Source: Chitinophaga pinensis (GTDB lineage: Bacteria; Bacteroidota; Bacteroidia; SXHM01). Taken from it: DNA of 7,387 nt. Each line of letters begins with the position of its first letter. Within the stretch, counting starts at the first letter, position 1. Positions 1 through 6,743 of the stretch are shown here, one piece after another. Location of the stretch: the NCBI GenBank assembly GCA_945889235.1, contig CAMDBK010000146.1, positions 1 to 7,387 on the forward strand, read 5' to 3'. A model generated the notes under the pieces. It made no database searches, was not told where the DNA came from, and saw nothing but the letters and a program-made list of their open reading frames with translations. Made by a program: the position numbers and the translations under genes.

Positions 1-145
1 CATTTGTGAACTGTTTTTTTGTTTTGCAAGCATGAACAAATTTGCCGCTTTTTAATACTAATCATTACTTTTTCGGCAGATTTTTATCACCTGTATTTTC
101 AACAATGTCAATAAAATCACCTGTTATAGACAATTTGAGGGGCGA
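1..145. other. Left-edge non-coding stretch, no gene supported
   Basis: This AT-rich stretch lies downstream of the minus-strand membrane protein gene. No reading frame with a start, adequate length and a recognisable product is visible. A 9-bp direct repeat, ATCACCTGT, occurs at 86-94 and 116-124, about 30 bp apart. Both copies fall in a short open stretch that continues the frame of the upstream gene beyond its TAG stop, on the minus strand from 145 to a TAA at 65-67. I see no clear intrinsic terminator. The only GC-rich pairing is a 4-5 bp GCCG/CGGC stem with a long AT-rich loop, which is too weak to call. Confidence 0.5.
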
Positions 146-712
146 CTAAGTAATCACTTTTGCCCATTTACTCTGATAAAAATTACGAGTGTCAATTTGT
201 TGTTTTCCTTGCTTTTCTGAATCCACATTTTGCAGCGCAACATAAGCAAGAAACAAGGAACTGAATTCTGTTTCGTGATTTGAGTCTCTTACTTTTTCAG
301 GAGAGTTTAAGTAAACAGTTAAGTCAGGTTTAGAAAATTGAACTTTATAAAAACGTTCCTGACGTTGCACTTCGTAGCCTGAACTTCCGGATTTTAAATC
401 AGCCCATGAAGACTGAAAAACTGTTCCCGGATAGAACACTGATTTTTTCTTCAACGTAATTTTCAGTTCCCTTTCCGAAATTTCAACCGTGCAAGGAACG
501 GTTCCCCATTTTTTTATGAACCCGATGAGCCAGTATGCAGTTAGTAAAAGAATAAGAAAGATTATAACCACGAGTGCCCAGTCGGGCAGGTCATTGCCGG
601 CAGCAACTAAAATGGCAATCATTGAACCTGCCACTATCAGCGGAAACAACACTAAAATAAGGACAATTATTCCCATACGGGAACAGGTCATGTCAAAGGT
701 TCTTACAGACAT
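146..712 (-). CDS. Two-helix membrane protein of unknown function
   Basis: I do not recognise this 188-residue protein. Two hydrophobic segments lie near the N-terminus, at about residues 14-38 and 45-66, separated by a short polar turn (GNDLPDW). A Lys-Lys pair follows the second helix, so the C-terminal part is probably cytoplasmic. Residues 70-160 alternate charged and hydrophobic residues in a way that suggests a beta-rich domain; a PH-like fold is possible but unproven. The rest is polar and ends near FYQSKWAKVIT. The ATG at 712 is used as the start, but Met8 and Met13 are alternatives that would still keep both helices. The gene lies 102 nt downstream of typA on the same strand, with a REP-like repeat between them, so co-transcription is possible. 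Upstream, TAGTTTTA is a 7-of-8 match to the Bacteroidota -7 box but lacks a well-spaced -33 element. The frame stays open for 26 codons after the TAG stop. Confidence 0.75.
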   Translation of the reverse strand: MSVRTFDMTCSRMGIIVLILVLFPLIVAGSMIAILVAAGNDLPDWALVVIIFLILLLTAYWLIGFIKKWGTVPCTVEISERELKITLKKKSVFYPGTVFQSSWADLKSGSSGYEVQRQERFYKVQFSKPDLTVYLNSPEKVRDSNHETEFSSLFLAYVALQNVDSEKQGKQQIDTRNFYQSKWAKVIT

Positions 713-749
713 GCTGTAAAACTATAGAAATAATTTACAAGAAGATATT

Positions 750-805
750 GTCACCCTGAACTTGTTTCAGGGTCTAGTGAGATGCTGAAACAAGTTCAGC
801 ATGAC
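750..805. repeat. REP-like paired-hairpin repeat, copy 1
   Basis: This is an imperfect 56-bp inverted repeat bounded by GTCA and TGAC. The left arm contains CCCTGAA, loop CTTGT, TTCAGGG. The right arm contains TGCTGAA, loop ACAAG, TTCAGCA. Each arm is a perfect 7-bp stem with a 5-nt loop, and the two loops are exact reverse complements. If the arms instead pair with each other in one long hairpin, the CC/GG and TG/CA dinucleotides mismatch. The element lies 9 nt past the typA stop codon, between typA and the downstream membrane protein gene. It could protect the 3' end of the typA mRNA or limit read-through. It lacks a trailing T-run in the typA direction, so it is not a standard intrinsic terminator. 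Related copies lie at 6666-6724 and 7321-7387. Confidence 0.85.
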
Positions 806-814
806 GCAGCATTA

Positions 815-2611
815 CTATTTGCTTTTGCGCTTGCGCTCGTTTTCGTCCAAGTAAATCTTACGCAAACGAATTGACTTCGGAGTTACTTCCACATACTCAT
901 CTTCCTGGATGTATTCCATTGCTTCCTCCAATGAGAATTTACGTGCAGGTGCAATTCTCACTTTTGCATCAGTGCCAGAAGCACGCATATTGGTTAGCTT
1001 TTTCTCTGTCATGATATTGATAACGAGGTCATCCATACGATTGTTTTCACCGATGATTCTTCCGCCATAAACTTCATCGCCCGGGTCAACAAAAAAGAAA
1101 CCTCTGTCTTGCAGTTTATCAATGGAATAAGATGTTGAAACACCATGCCCCATTGAAATCAAAACCCCGTTTATTCTTCCCGGAATATCGCCTTTCCATG
1201 GCTCATAGCTTTTGAAACGGTGCGCCATAATGGCTTCACCTGCTGTTGCCGTTAAAATATTATTTCTTAATCCTATCAAACCTCTTGCAGGTATCTCAAA
1301 TTCCATGTGGATAAGGTCGCCTTTTGGTTCCATCACTAATAAGTCACCTTTTTTCTGGCTTACCAATTCAATAACCTTCCCTGTTGTGTTTTCGGGAGTG
1401 TCTATTGTAAGTGTCTCAACAGGCTCATGTTTTCTGCCATCAATTTCTTTAATGATAACCTGTGGCTGTCCTACCTGTAATTCGTAGCCTTCGCGTCTCA
1501 TGGTTTCAATAAGAATGGATAAGTGCAGAATTCCACGACCATAAACAATATGTGTATCGGGTGAACCGGTTTCTTCCACGCGAAGTGCCAGATTTTTTTC
1601 AATCTCTTTGTATAGTCTTTCTTTGATGTGGCGAGATGTTACAAACTTACCTTCCTTGCCATAAAAAGGTGAATTGTTAATTGTAAACAACATGCTCATG
1701 GTTGGTTCATCAACGCTAATCGGTTTCAAACCTTCAGGATTTTCAAAGTCGGCAATGGTATCACCGATTTCGAATCCCTCGATCCCGCTTACGGCACAAA
1801 TATCTCCGGCTTCCACTTCGCTTACTTTCAGCTTGCCCAATCCATCAAAAATGTAAAGCTCTTTTATTCTTGATTTCACAATTTTCCCATCACGTTTTAC
1901 CAACGAAATAGGCATGTTTTCTTTTACAACTCCGCGCAGAATACGCCCGATGGCTATCCTTCCCACAAACGAAGAATAGTCCAGTGAAGTAATCATCAGT
2001 TGCAAAGAACCTTCTAATGTTTTTGGCTCCGGAATATGTTGAACGATACAATCCAGCAGCGGAATAATGTTTTCGGTTTGCTCTTTATAGGTGGTGTTCA
2101 TCCAGCCATGTTTCGAAGAGCCATAAATGGTAGGGAAATTCAACTGGTCATCACTTGCTTCAAGGTTGAAGAAAAGCTCATAAACCGAATCATGCACATC
2201 ATCAGGACGGCAGTTAGGCTTATCCACTTTATTAATCACCACAATGGCTTTCAGTCCCAATGAAATTGCTTTCTGCAACACAAAACGGGTTTGCGGCATG
2301 GGGCCTTCAAAGGCATCTACCAGCAGCAGCACACCGTCAGCCATGTTCAACACACGTTCCACCTCACCGCCAAAGTCAGCGTGACCCGGGGTATCAATGA
2401 TGTTAATCTTTGTGCCTTTGTATTGCACCGAAACGTTTTTCGCGAGGATGGTAATTCCGCGCTCGCGCTCTAAATCGTTGTTGTCGAGTATAAGTTCACC
2501 GCTTGCCTGATTCTCGCGGAAAAGGTTGCATTGATGTAAAATTTTGTCAACAAGGGTCGTTTTTCCATGGTCAACGTGGGCAATAATGGCAATATTTCTT
2601 ATATTCTTCAT
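815..2611 (-). CDS. typA: Ribosome-associated GTPase TypA/BipA
   Basis: This is a translational GTPase of the EF-G-like TypA/BipA family. The family binds 70S ribosomes and supports 50S assembly, stress adaptation and growth at low temperature. Counting from the ATG at 2611, the protein is 598 residues, close to the usual length of about 600. The GTPase motifs are complete: G1 AHVDHGKT (11-18), switch I ERGIT (50-54), G3 DTPGH (73-77), G4 NKVD (127-130) and a G5-like GSSKHGW (164-170). Domain II and the EF-G-like alpha/beta domains follow. The C-terminal part holds the family-typical ARGLIGLRN and the lysine/arginine-rich tail. The frame can be extended 9 codons upstream to a TTG at 2638, but that TTG lies inside the likely -7 promoter box TACTTTTG (2636-2643), and MKNIRNIAIIAHVDHGKT is the conserved family N-terminus. 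The ATG is therefore preferred. The gene is divergent from the M43 protease gene. Confidence 0.97.
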   Translation of the reverse strand: MKNIRNIAIIAHVDHGKTTLVDKILHQCNLFRENQASGELILDNNDLERERGITILAKNVSVQYKGTKINIIDTPGHADFGGEVERVLNMADGVLLLVDAFEGPMPQTRFVLQKAISLGLKAIVVINKVDKPNCRPDDVHDSVYELFFNLEASDDQLNFPTIYGSSKHGWMNTTYKEQTENIIPLLDCIVQHIPEPKTLEGSLQLMITSLDYSSFVGRIAIGRILRGVVKENMPISLVKRDGKIVKSRIKELYIFDGLGKLKVSEVEAGDICAVSGIEGFEIGDTIADFENPEGLKPISVDEPTMSMLFTINNSPFYGKEGKFVTSRHIKERLYKEIEKNLALRVEETGSPDTHIVYGRGILHLSILIETMRREGYELQVGQPQVIIKEIDGRKHEPVETLTIDTPENTTGKVIELVSQKKGDLLVMEPKGDLIHMEFEIPARGLIGLRNNILTATAGEAIMAHRFKSYEPWKGDIPGRINGVLISMGHGVSTSYSIDKLQDRGFFFVDPGDEVYGGRIIGENNRMDDLVINIMTEKKLTNMRASGTDAKVRIAPARKFSLEEAMEYIQEDEYVEVTPKSIRLRKIYLDENERKRKSK

Positions 2612-2635
2612 GTAGGGTTTAAAAATTTGAGGGTG

Positions 2636-2643
2636 CAAAAGTA
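2636..2643 (-). promoter_or_regulatory. Probable typA promoter -7 box
   Basis: Read on the minus strand this is TACTTTTG, an exact match to the Bacteroidota -7 consensus TAnnTTTG. It lies 24 nt upstream of the ATG at 2611 and would give a leader of roughly 20 nt. No clear TTTG-type -33 element is seen. The expected -33 position falls in or beside the palindrome at 2658-2669. Confidence 0.55.
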
Positions 2644-2657
2644 GTCTTTTAAAGGAC

Positions 2658-2669
2658 TATAACGTTATA
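2658..2669. promoter_or_regulatory. 12-bp perfect palindrome, possible shared operator
   Basis: TATAACGTTATA is a perfect 12-bp palindrome in the 108-bp region between the divergent typA and M43 protease genes. It lies about 14 nt upstream of the typA -7 box and 20 nt upstream of the protease -7 box, so it overlaps or touches the expected -33 region of both promoters. A dimeric regulator bound here could affect both genes. This is inference from position and symmetry only: the site is AT-rich, and a short AT-rich palindrome can arise by chance. Confidence 0.35.
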
Positions 2670-2689
2670 AAGCATATAACTAAATTATT

Positions 2690-2697
2690 TACATTTG
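2690..2697 (+). promoter_or_regulatory. Probable M43 protease promoter -7 box
   Basis: TACATTTG matches the Bacteroidota -7 consensus TAnnTTTG exactly and ends 22 nt before the ATG at 2720. The -33 region, expected near 2667-2671, has no good TTTG match and adjoins the palindrome at 2658-2669. The leader would be short, about 15-20 nt, with no Shine-Dalgarno sequence, as is common in this phylum. Confidence 0.55.
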
Positions 2698-2719
2698 TTT
2701 AACCATAAAATTTCACCTC

Positions 2720-5119
2720 ATGAAAAACCTCTACTCCCTTCTTTCGGTTGCACTTTGTTTTTTTCTTTCTGCAAACCTGCAAGCCCAAACCACCAAGCGT
2801 TGCGTAACGGATGAATACAGTACAATAATCAGTCAACGCTTTCCGCAGATTGAAGCTAACCGAATTGCAATGGAACAGGAATATTATAACCGTTTAACAG
2901 GGCCTCAGGAAAAAAGCACTTCAACCGGTACAAAATATGTGATACCCGTGGTGGTGCATGTTATCCACCGTCCGCAGGATGCAAACCCCGGAACAGTTTC
3001 AAATGTTTCAGATGAGCGCATAGCACAGCAGATAGCGATACTTAATCAGGACTACCGCAACTTTGGCGGCAGCAATTTCAGCAGCGATGCCGTAGACACT
3101 CAGATACAATTTGAACTGGCGAAAAAAGACCCTGATGGAAACTGCACCGATGGAATAAACCGTATTGCTTCCATGCTTTCTGTTGACCATCTTTGGCAAA
3201 ACGTAACCGAAGACAGCGCCTTGAAAGCATTGATACACTGGCCCAACGACCGGTATCTCAACCTCTATGTAATTCATAACACCGATGCCTCAGACGCTGC
3301 ATTCGGTTATGCCACCTTTCCCTGGGACATCGGCACATCACGTCTGGATTCCATTGACGGGGTAGTAATCGTTTACGATGCTTTTGGTTTAAGCAACAAC
3401 GGTGATGTTGCTCTGGGCAGAACAGGAACACATGAAGTGGGTCACTGGTTGGGGCTGCTGCATACATTCCAAGGCAGCTGCACTAATAACAACTGCCTTA
3501 CGGATAACGACAAAGTATGTGATACACCGCCCTTACTCACTTCCACTCCACTCTCGCTTGCCTGCTCCGCAACACCCAATACCTGTGCAACGGATGATGA
3601 TGATATTACCGCACAAAATCCCTTTCGTCCTGCTGTCAACGGTGGTGATGGCGACCAGTTTGACATGATAGAAAACTACATGGACTATTCCAGCGATTCA
3701 TGTATGAACCGTTTTACAGCAGGGCAGTTAGTGCGTATGGAAACCTACCTGAACGGTGCACGCGCCCCTATCTGGAATTCTGTAAACCTTACCCAAACAG
3801 GTTTGGCAGGCCTGCTGCAGGATTTTGATTCAGTGCAGGTAAATGCAGGGCTTAACGGAAGAGTTAATGTGATGTGTGAATATAATGGTAAGCTCATTAT
3901 TGCCGGAGATTTTACTTCGGCAGATGGAGTTCCCTGCAATAGCATTGTGGCATGGAATGGTGCATCCTTTGAAAATTTGAACAACGTGCCCCAGTTTTTT
4001 ACTGGCGTGAGAGCTATGGCGGTTTACAAAGGAAAACTCTTTGTAGGCGGAACATTTACGATCACGAATCAATTTAATTTTTTAGCCAGTTATGATGGAA
4101 ACCAATGGGACAGCCTTTGCACCAATAATGATTATAGAAGCACCAGCCATGCGGTGCATGCGCTCTGGGTTTATAAAAACAAATTATATGTTGGCGGTGA
4201 TTTTTCGCAGGTTGACGGGTTTCAGTTAAATGCTAACCGTATTGCTACATGGGATGGGTCAGACTGGGCTGCACTTGGCACGGGCTTAACCGGAAATTCA
4301 GCAGGCTGTTATGCCATGACGGTGTGGGAAGATAAGCTTGTTTTTGGAGGAAGGTTTACCACTGCCAACGGAGTGGTTTGTGATAAAGTAGTGTTCTGGA
4401 ATGGCTCTGCATTTTCTTCGCCCAATACAGGAAGTAATGTTGTAAGCAGCGGAAGGTTGAGTTGTCTTTATGCTTATGACGGCAAACTTTTTACCGGTGG
4501 TGATTATTCAAGTGTGGGCGGCAACCTTCTTAACGGATTGAATGTTTATAACGGCAGCGCCTGGTCAACAGCTTCTTCTCCCGGAGGTATTAACCGTTTA
4601 GCGCTTGAACAATTCAATGGTTATTTATGGGTGGGCGGAGAATTGATGGAATTAGGTGAAGATGAACAGAACGCCTTTATCTATGATGCTACTCTGGACG
4701 ATCATTTTACTGTAACCGGTGAGCACAGTGGTTTTGACAGCAAGGTAAACTGCATGACACATTTCAATAATGAGCTTTATCTCGGTGGCGATTTCACGGT
4801 CTTAGAAGGAATGAATTTCAACCCGGGTATAAATTTCAACTACATCACCAAAGTTCATACTGTTTGCATTGACCCTATTCCGGTAGGTGTTAATAATGCC
4901 GGGAATAATTCAGTGTTCAAATTATATCCAAATCCTGTAAGCAATATGCTCACTATTGAAAATGCGATAAATGAAATTCGTGTTTTCAATATTGTTGGCG
5001 AAGAAATAGTATCAAGAAATGTTCTGTCCGATAAAACCAATATTGATGTTTCGTCATTTGCAGCAGGTGTCTATTTTGTGAAAAGCAAAAACGGGGTTCA
5101 GAAATTTGTGAAAGAATAA
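2720..5119 (+). CDS. Secreted M43-family zinc metalloprotease with beta-propeller and T9SS sorting domain
   Basis: This 799-residue protein is predicted to be an extracellular or cell-surface endopeptidase. Residues 1-23 form a Sec signal peptide (MKNLYSLLSVALCFFLSANLQAQ region) with a probable cut after the Ala-Gln-Ala stretch. The metzincin zinc site HEVGHWLGLLH (238-248) carries all three His ligands and catalytic Glu239. A Met-turn in NYMDYSSDSCM (Met321) and cysteines at 254, 259, 267, 282, 289 and 328 fit the pappalysin/cytophagalysin M43 family. Seven related units follow at about 382-420, 430-466, 479-519, 530-568, 580-618, 624-665 and 676-710. Each has a core like YNGKLxxGGDF and most end in a W/YNGSxW-type strand, which suggests a seven-bladed propeller for binding substrate or surface. 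The C-terminus from about 733 (FKLYPNPVSN to KFVKE) is a type A T9SS sorting domain. The protein should thus cross the outer membrane by T9SS with the domain removed. The M20 peptidase gene begins 78 nt downstream. The natural substrate cannot be read from the sequence. Confidence 0.93.
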   Translation: MKNLYSLLSVALCFFLSANLQAQTTKRCVTDEYSTIISQRFPQIEANRIAMEQEYYNRLTGPQEKSTSTGTKYVIPVVVHVIHRPQDANPGTVSNVSDERIAQQIAILNQDYRNFGGSNFSSDAVDTQIQFELAKKDPDGNCTDGINRIASMLSVDHLWQNVTEDSALKALIHWPNDRYLNLYVIHNTDASDAAFGYATFPWDIGTSRLDSIDGVVIVYDAFGLSNNGDVALGRTGTHEVGHWLGLLHTFQGSCTNNNCLTDNDKVCDTPPLLTSTPLSLACSATPNTCATDDDDITAQNPFRPAVNGGDGDQFDMIENYMDYSSDSCMNRFTAGQLVRMETYLNGARAPIWNSVNLTQTGLAGLLQDFDSVQVNAGLNGRVNVMCEYNGKLIIAGDFTSADGVPCNSIVAWNGASFENLNNVPQFFTGVRAMAVYKGKLFVGGTFTITNQFNFLASYDGNQWDSLCTNNDYRSTSHAVHALWVYKNKLYVGGDFSQVDGFQLNANRIATWDGSDWAALGTGLTGNSAGCYAMTVWEDKLVFGGRFTTANGVVCDKVVFWNGSAFSSPNTGSNVVSSGRLSCLYAYDGKLFTGGDYSSVGGNLLNGLNVYNGSAWSTASSPGGINRLALEQFNGYLWVGGELMELGEDEQNAFIYDATLDDHFTVTGEHSGFDSKVNCMTHFNNELYLGGDFTVLEGMNFNPGINFNYITKVHTVCIDPIPVGVNNAGNNSVFKLYPNPVSNMLTIENAINEIRVFNIVGEEIVSRNVLSDKTNIDVSSFAAGVYFVKSKNGVQKFVKE
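3863..4849 (+). repeat. Seven degenerate intragenic propeller repeats in the M43 protease
   Basis: This is the coding region for seven successive units of about 35-42 residues in the M43 protease. The shared pattern is a hydrophobic strand, then a Tyr-x-Gly/Asn-Lys/Glu-Leu turn, then a GGDF-like or GGxF-like strand, then a loop, then a strand ending in W/Y-N/D-G. Units 1-5 are clear. Unit 6 (GGEL in place of GGDF) and unit 7 (which lacks the final WNG strand) are more diverged. The units are similar in protein but not in DNA, so this is an old expansion and not a recent tandem duplication. Seven units agree with a closed seven-bladed propeller. I counted the units by eye. Confidence 0.7.
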
Positions 5120-5132
5120 AAGCGGATATATT

Positions 5133-5166
5133 TCTTTGCGCCTTTGCGTGAAAACCTTCTGTGTTA
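5133..5166. repeat. CTTTGCG-type intergenic repeat fragment
   Basis: Between the protease and the M20 peptidase genes lies CTTTGCG followed directly by CCTTTGCG, then GTGAAAACC and TCTGTGTTAAAAAA. From general knowledge, strings of this CTTTGCG...GTGTTAAA type recur between genes in many environmental bacterial genomes, including Bacteroidota. Only one instance is present here, so its repeat status cannot be shown from this window. No clear hairpin or T-run is seen, so it is not called a terminator. Confidence 0.4.
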
Positions 5167-5197
5167 AAAAACCTATTTTTACCACACTAAATTTCTC

Positions 5198-6655
5198 ATG
5201 AAAAGAATTCTGCTGATAATTTTTTCTTCTGTTCTGTTGCTTGCTGCTGTTCTTATTTTCAGAACGCTTTCTTTTCATTCAAAGCAAATCAGCGTTGAAG
5301 CAGTTCCGCTTTATAAAACCGATGATGCAACTATACAGCGTTTGAGTGAGGCCATACAATTCAAAACTATTTCTTATCAGGATTCAGGAAAGATGGATAC
5401 GAGTCAGTTTAATGGCTTGCACCGTTTTTTGCAAAACTCTTTTCCCTTAGTTGATTCATTCTTAACGCTTGAAAAAATCAATACCTATAGTTTGCTTTAT
5501 AAATGGCAGGGAAGTAATGTCAGCCTGAAACCAATTTTACTCATGGCGCATCAGGATGTGGTGCCCGTTGACCCGCTAACGCTGCCCGGTTGGGCACATC
5601 CGCCTTTTGATGGTGTGGTGAAAGATGGATTCGTTTTTGGCCGCGGTGCACTGGATATTAAGAGCGGAATTATGAGCGAGATGGAAGCGGTGGAATATTT
5701 AGTGCGTGAAAATTTTAAACCGGAACGCACTGTTTACCTTGCATACGGACATGATGAGGAAATAGGAGGGAAGGAAGGTGCATTTAAAATTGCGAAACAT
5801 TTACAGGAACAACATGTGGAACTTGAATTTGTAATTGATGAAGGCGGTTCTATCATCAGCGGAATTGTTCCGGGTATTGCAAAACCGGTTGCCATAATTG
5901 GCATTGCGGAGAAAGGGTATGTGAGTTTAGAACTGACAGTGGAAGAAGAAGGTGGCCATAGTTCTATGCCGCCCAAACAAACCGCCATTGGAATTTTAAG
6001 TGCTGCAATTTCAAAATTAGAAACACATTCATTTCCCACTAAAATGGAGGGAGTAGGTTCTGCCATGTTAGATTATGTTGGTCCTGAAATGGATTTTGGA
6101 ATGCGTTTGGTTTTTGCAAACAGGTGGTTGTTCGGGCCGGTTATTGAAAGTCAGTTAGACAAGAAAAATTCTACACGTGCGAGCATGCACACCACCATAG
6201 CTGCTACTATTTTTAAAAGCGGTGAAAAAGAAAATGTGCTTCCGATTAAAGCAAGTGCGGTAATTAATTTCCGCATTATGTCGGGTGATAGCATACAGGG
6301 TGTTATTGACTTTGTGAAAACGGTTTTGAATGATGAACGCATTAAAATCGGCATGACCAGTCAGTTTGGTGATGAACCTTCTTTTGTTTCGGATACCGAA
6401 TCAGAAAGTTTTAAATTGCTGCAGAAAACTACGCAGCAGATTTTTCCTGATGTATTGGTGGCACCTTATCTTGTGCTGGGAGCAACGGATTCAAAGCATT
6501 ATAAAAATCTTACCAAAAATATTTTTCGTTTTGAACCAACACGTTTAGTTGATGCAGATTTAAAACGAATTCACGGAACAGACGAACGAATTTCTATTGA
6601 GAGTTACAAAGAGAGCATTAGTTTTTATATTCAATTAATTAAAAATTCAAATTAA
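5198..6655 (+). CDS. M20 family metallopeptidase, carboxypeptidase S/PM20D1 type
   Basis: This 485-residue di-zinc hydrolase belongs to the M20 family. Its closest features are those of yeast carboxypeptidase S and mammalian PM20D1, which hydrolyse C-terminal amino acids of peptides or N-acyl amino acids. The site is complete: His118 in MAHQDVVPV with Asp120, bridging Asp153 in GRGALDIKSG, catalytic Glu187 and ligand Glu188 in GHDEEIGG, Asp214 in FVIDEGGS, and His459 in RIHGTDE near the C-terminus. His254 in GGHSSMPP marks the lid/dimerisation domain inserted between the two halves of the catalytic domain. Residues 3-22 are a single hydrophobic segment after Lys-Arg, acting either as a signal peptide or as a membrane anchor. 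No lipobox is present, so the enzyme likely works in the periplasm or at the membrane. The ATG at 5198 is the only start that keeps this segment. Upstream, TATTTTTA is a 7-of-8 -7 box without a well-spaced -33 element. It may be co-transcribed with the protease, which ends 78 nt before it. Confidence 0.93.
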   Translation: MKRILLIIFSSVLLLAAVLIFRTLSFHSKQISVEAVPLYKTDDATIQRLSEAIQFKTISYQDSGKMDTSQFNGLHRFLQNSFPLVDSFLTLEKINTYSLLYKWQGSNVSLKPILLMAHQDVVPVDPLTLPGWAHPPFDGVVKDGFVFGRGALDIKSGIMSEMEAVEYLVRENFKPERTVYLAYGHDEEIGGKEGAFKIAKHLQEQHVELEFVIDEGGSIISGIVPGIAKPVAIIGIAEKGYVSLELTVEEEGGHSSMPPKQTAIGILSAAISKLETHSFPTKMEGVGSAMLDYVGPEMDFGMRLVFANRWLFGPVIESQLDKKNSTRASMHTTIAATIFKSGEKENVLPIKASAVINFRIMSGDSIQGVIDFVKTVLNDERIKIGMTSQFGDEPSFVSDTESESFKLLQKTTQQIFPDVLVAPYLVLGATDSKHYKNLTKNIFRFEPTRLVDADLKRIHGTDERISIESYKESISFYIQLIKNSN

Positions 6656-6665
6656 TAACCGAAAC

Positions 6666-6724
6666 GTCACCTTGAACTTGTTTCAGGGTCTTATGATGAG
6701 ATGCTGAAACGAGTTCAGCATGAC
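6666..6724. repeat. REP-like paired-hairpin repeat, copy 2
   Basis: This second copy is bounded by GTCA and TGAC and starts 10 nt after the M20 stop codon. The left arm reads CCTTGAA, loop CTTGT, TTCAGGG, and so has one G-T wobble where copy 1 has C-G. The right arm reads TGCTGAA, loop ACGAG, TTCAGCA, a perfect 7-bp stem. The loop change from ACAAG to ACGAG still pairs with CTTGT through one wobble. The spacer is TCTTATGATGAGA-like, slightly longer than in copy 1. It lies between the M20 gene and the lipoprotein gene and might separate or stabilise their transcripts. Confidence 0.85.
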
Positions 6725-6743
6725 GTAAACAAAAACCAAACAA

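Noticed and set aside
2..55. Possible C-terminal end of a plus-strand gene entering from the left edge
   Set aside because: The frame is only 17 codons before its TAA, is Phe-rich from T-runs and shows no motif, so there is too little to support a partial gene.
489..719. 76-codon open frame on the plus strand
   Set aside because: It lies antisense within the membrane protein gene, has a low-complexity composition with no recognisable motif, and the minus-strand frame has proper transmembrane segments.
750..805. Repeat copies as classical intrinsic terminators
   Set aside because: The hairpins are strong, but none is followed by a T-run in the direction of the upstream gene. A REP-like repeat explains them better, though a termination or stability role is not excluded.
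815..2611. GTPase as EF-G, LepA or a TetM-type ribosomal protection protein
   Set aside because: The length of about 600 residues, the N-terminus NIAIIAHVDHGKT and the C-terminal ARGLIGLRN with a basic tail match TypA/BipA. EF-G and TetM are longer and LepA has a different C-terminal domain.
3402..3668. Overlapping open frames on both strands across the zinc-binding site of the M43 gene
   Set aside because: These frames overlap the HEVGHWLGLLH coding region in other frames. They have His/Pro/Cys-rich or otherwise incoherent translations and no start context of their own.
5734..6066. 110-codon open frame on the minus strand, opposite the M20 gene
   Set aside because: The plus strand here encodes conserved M20 active-site residues. 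The antisense product is rich in Ser, Pro and Cys without a coherent domain, as expected of a shadow frame.
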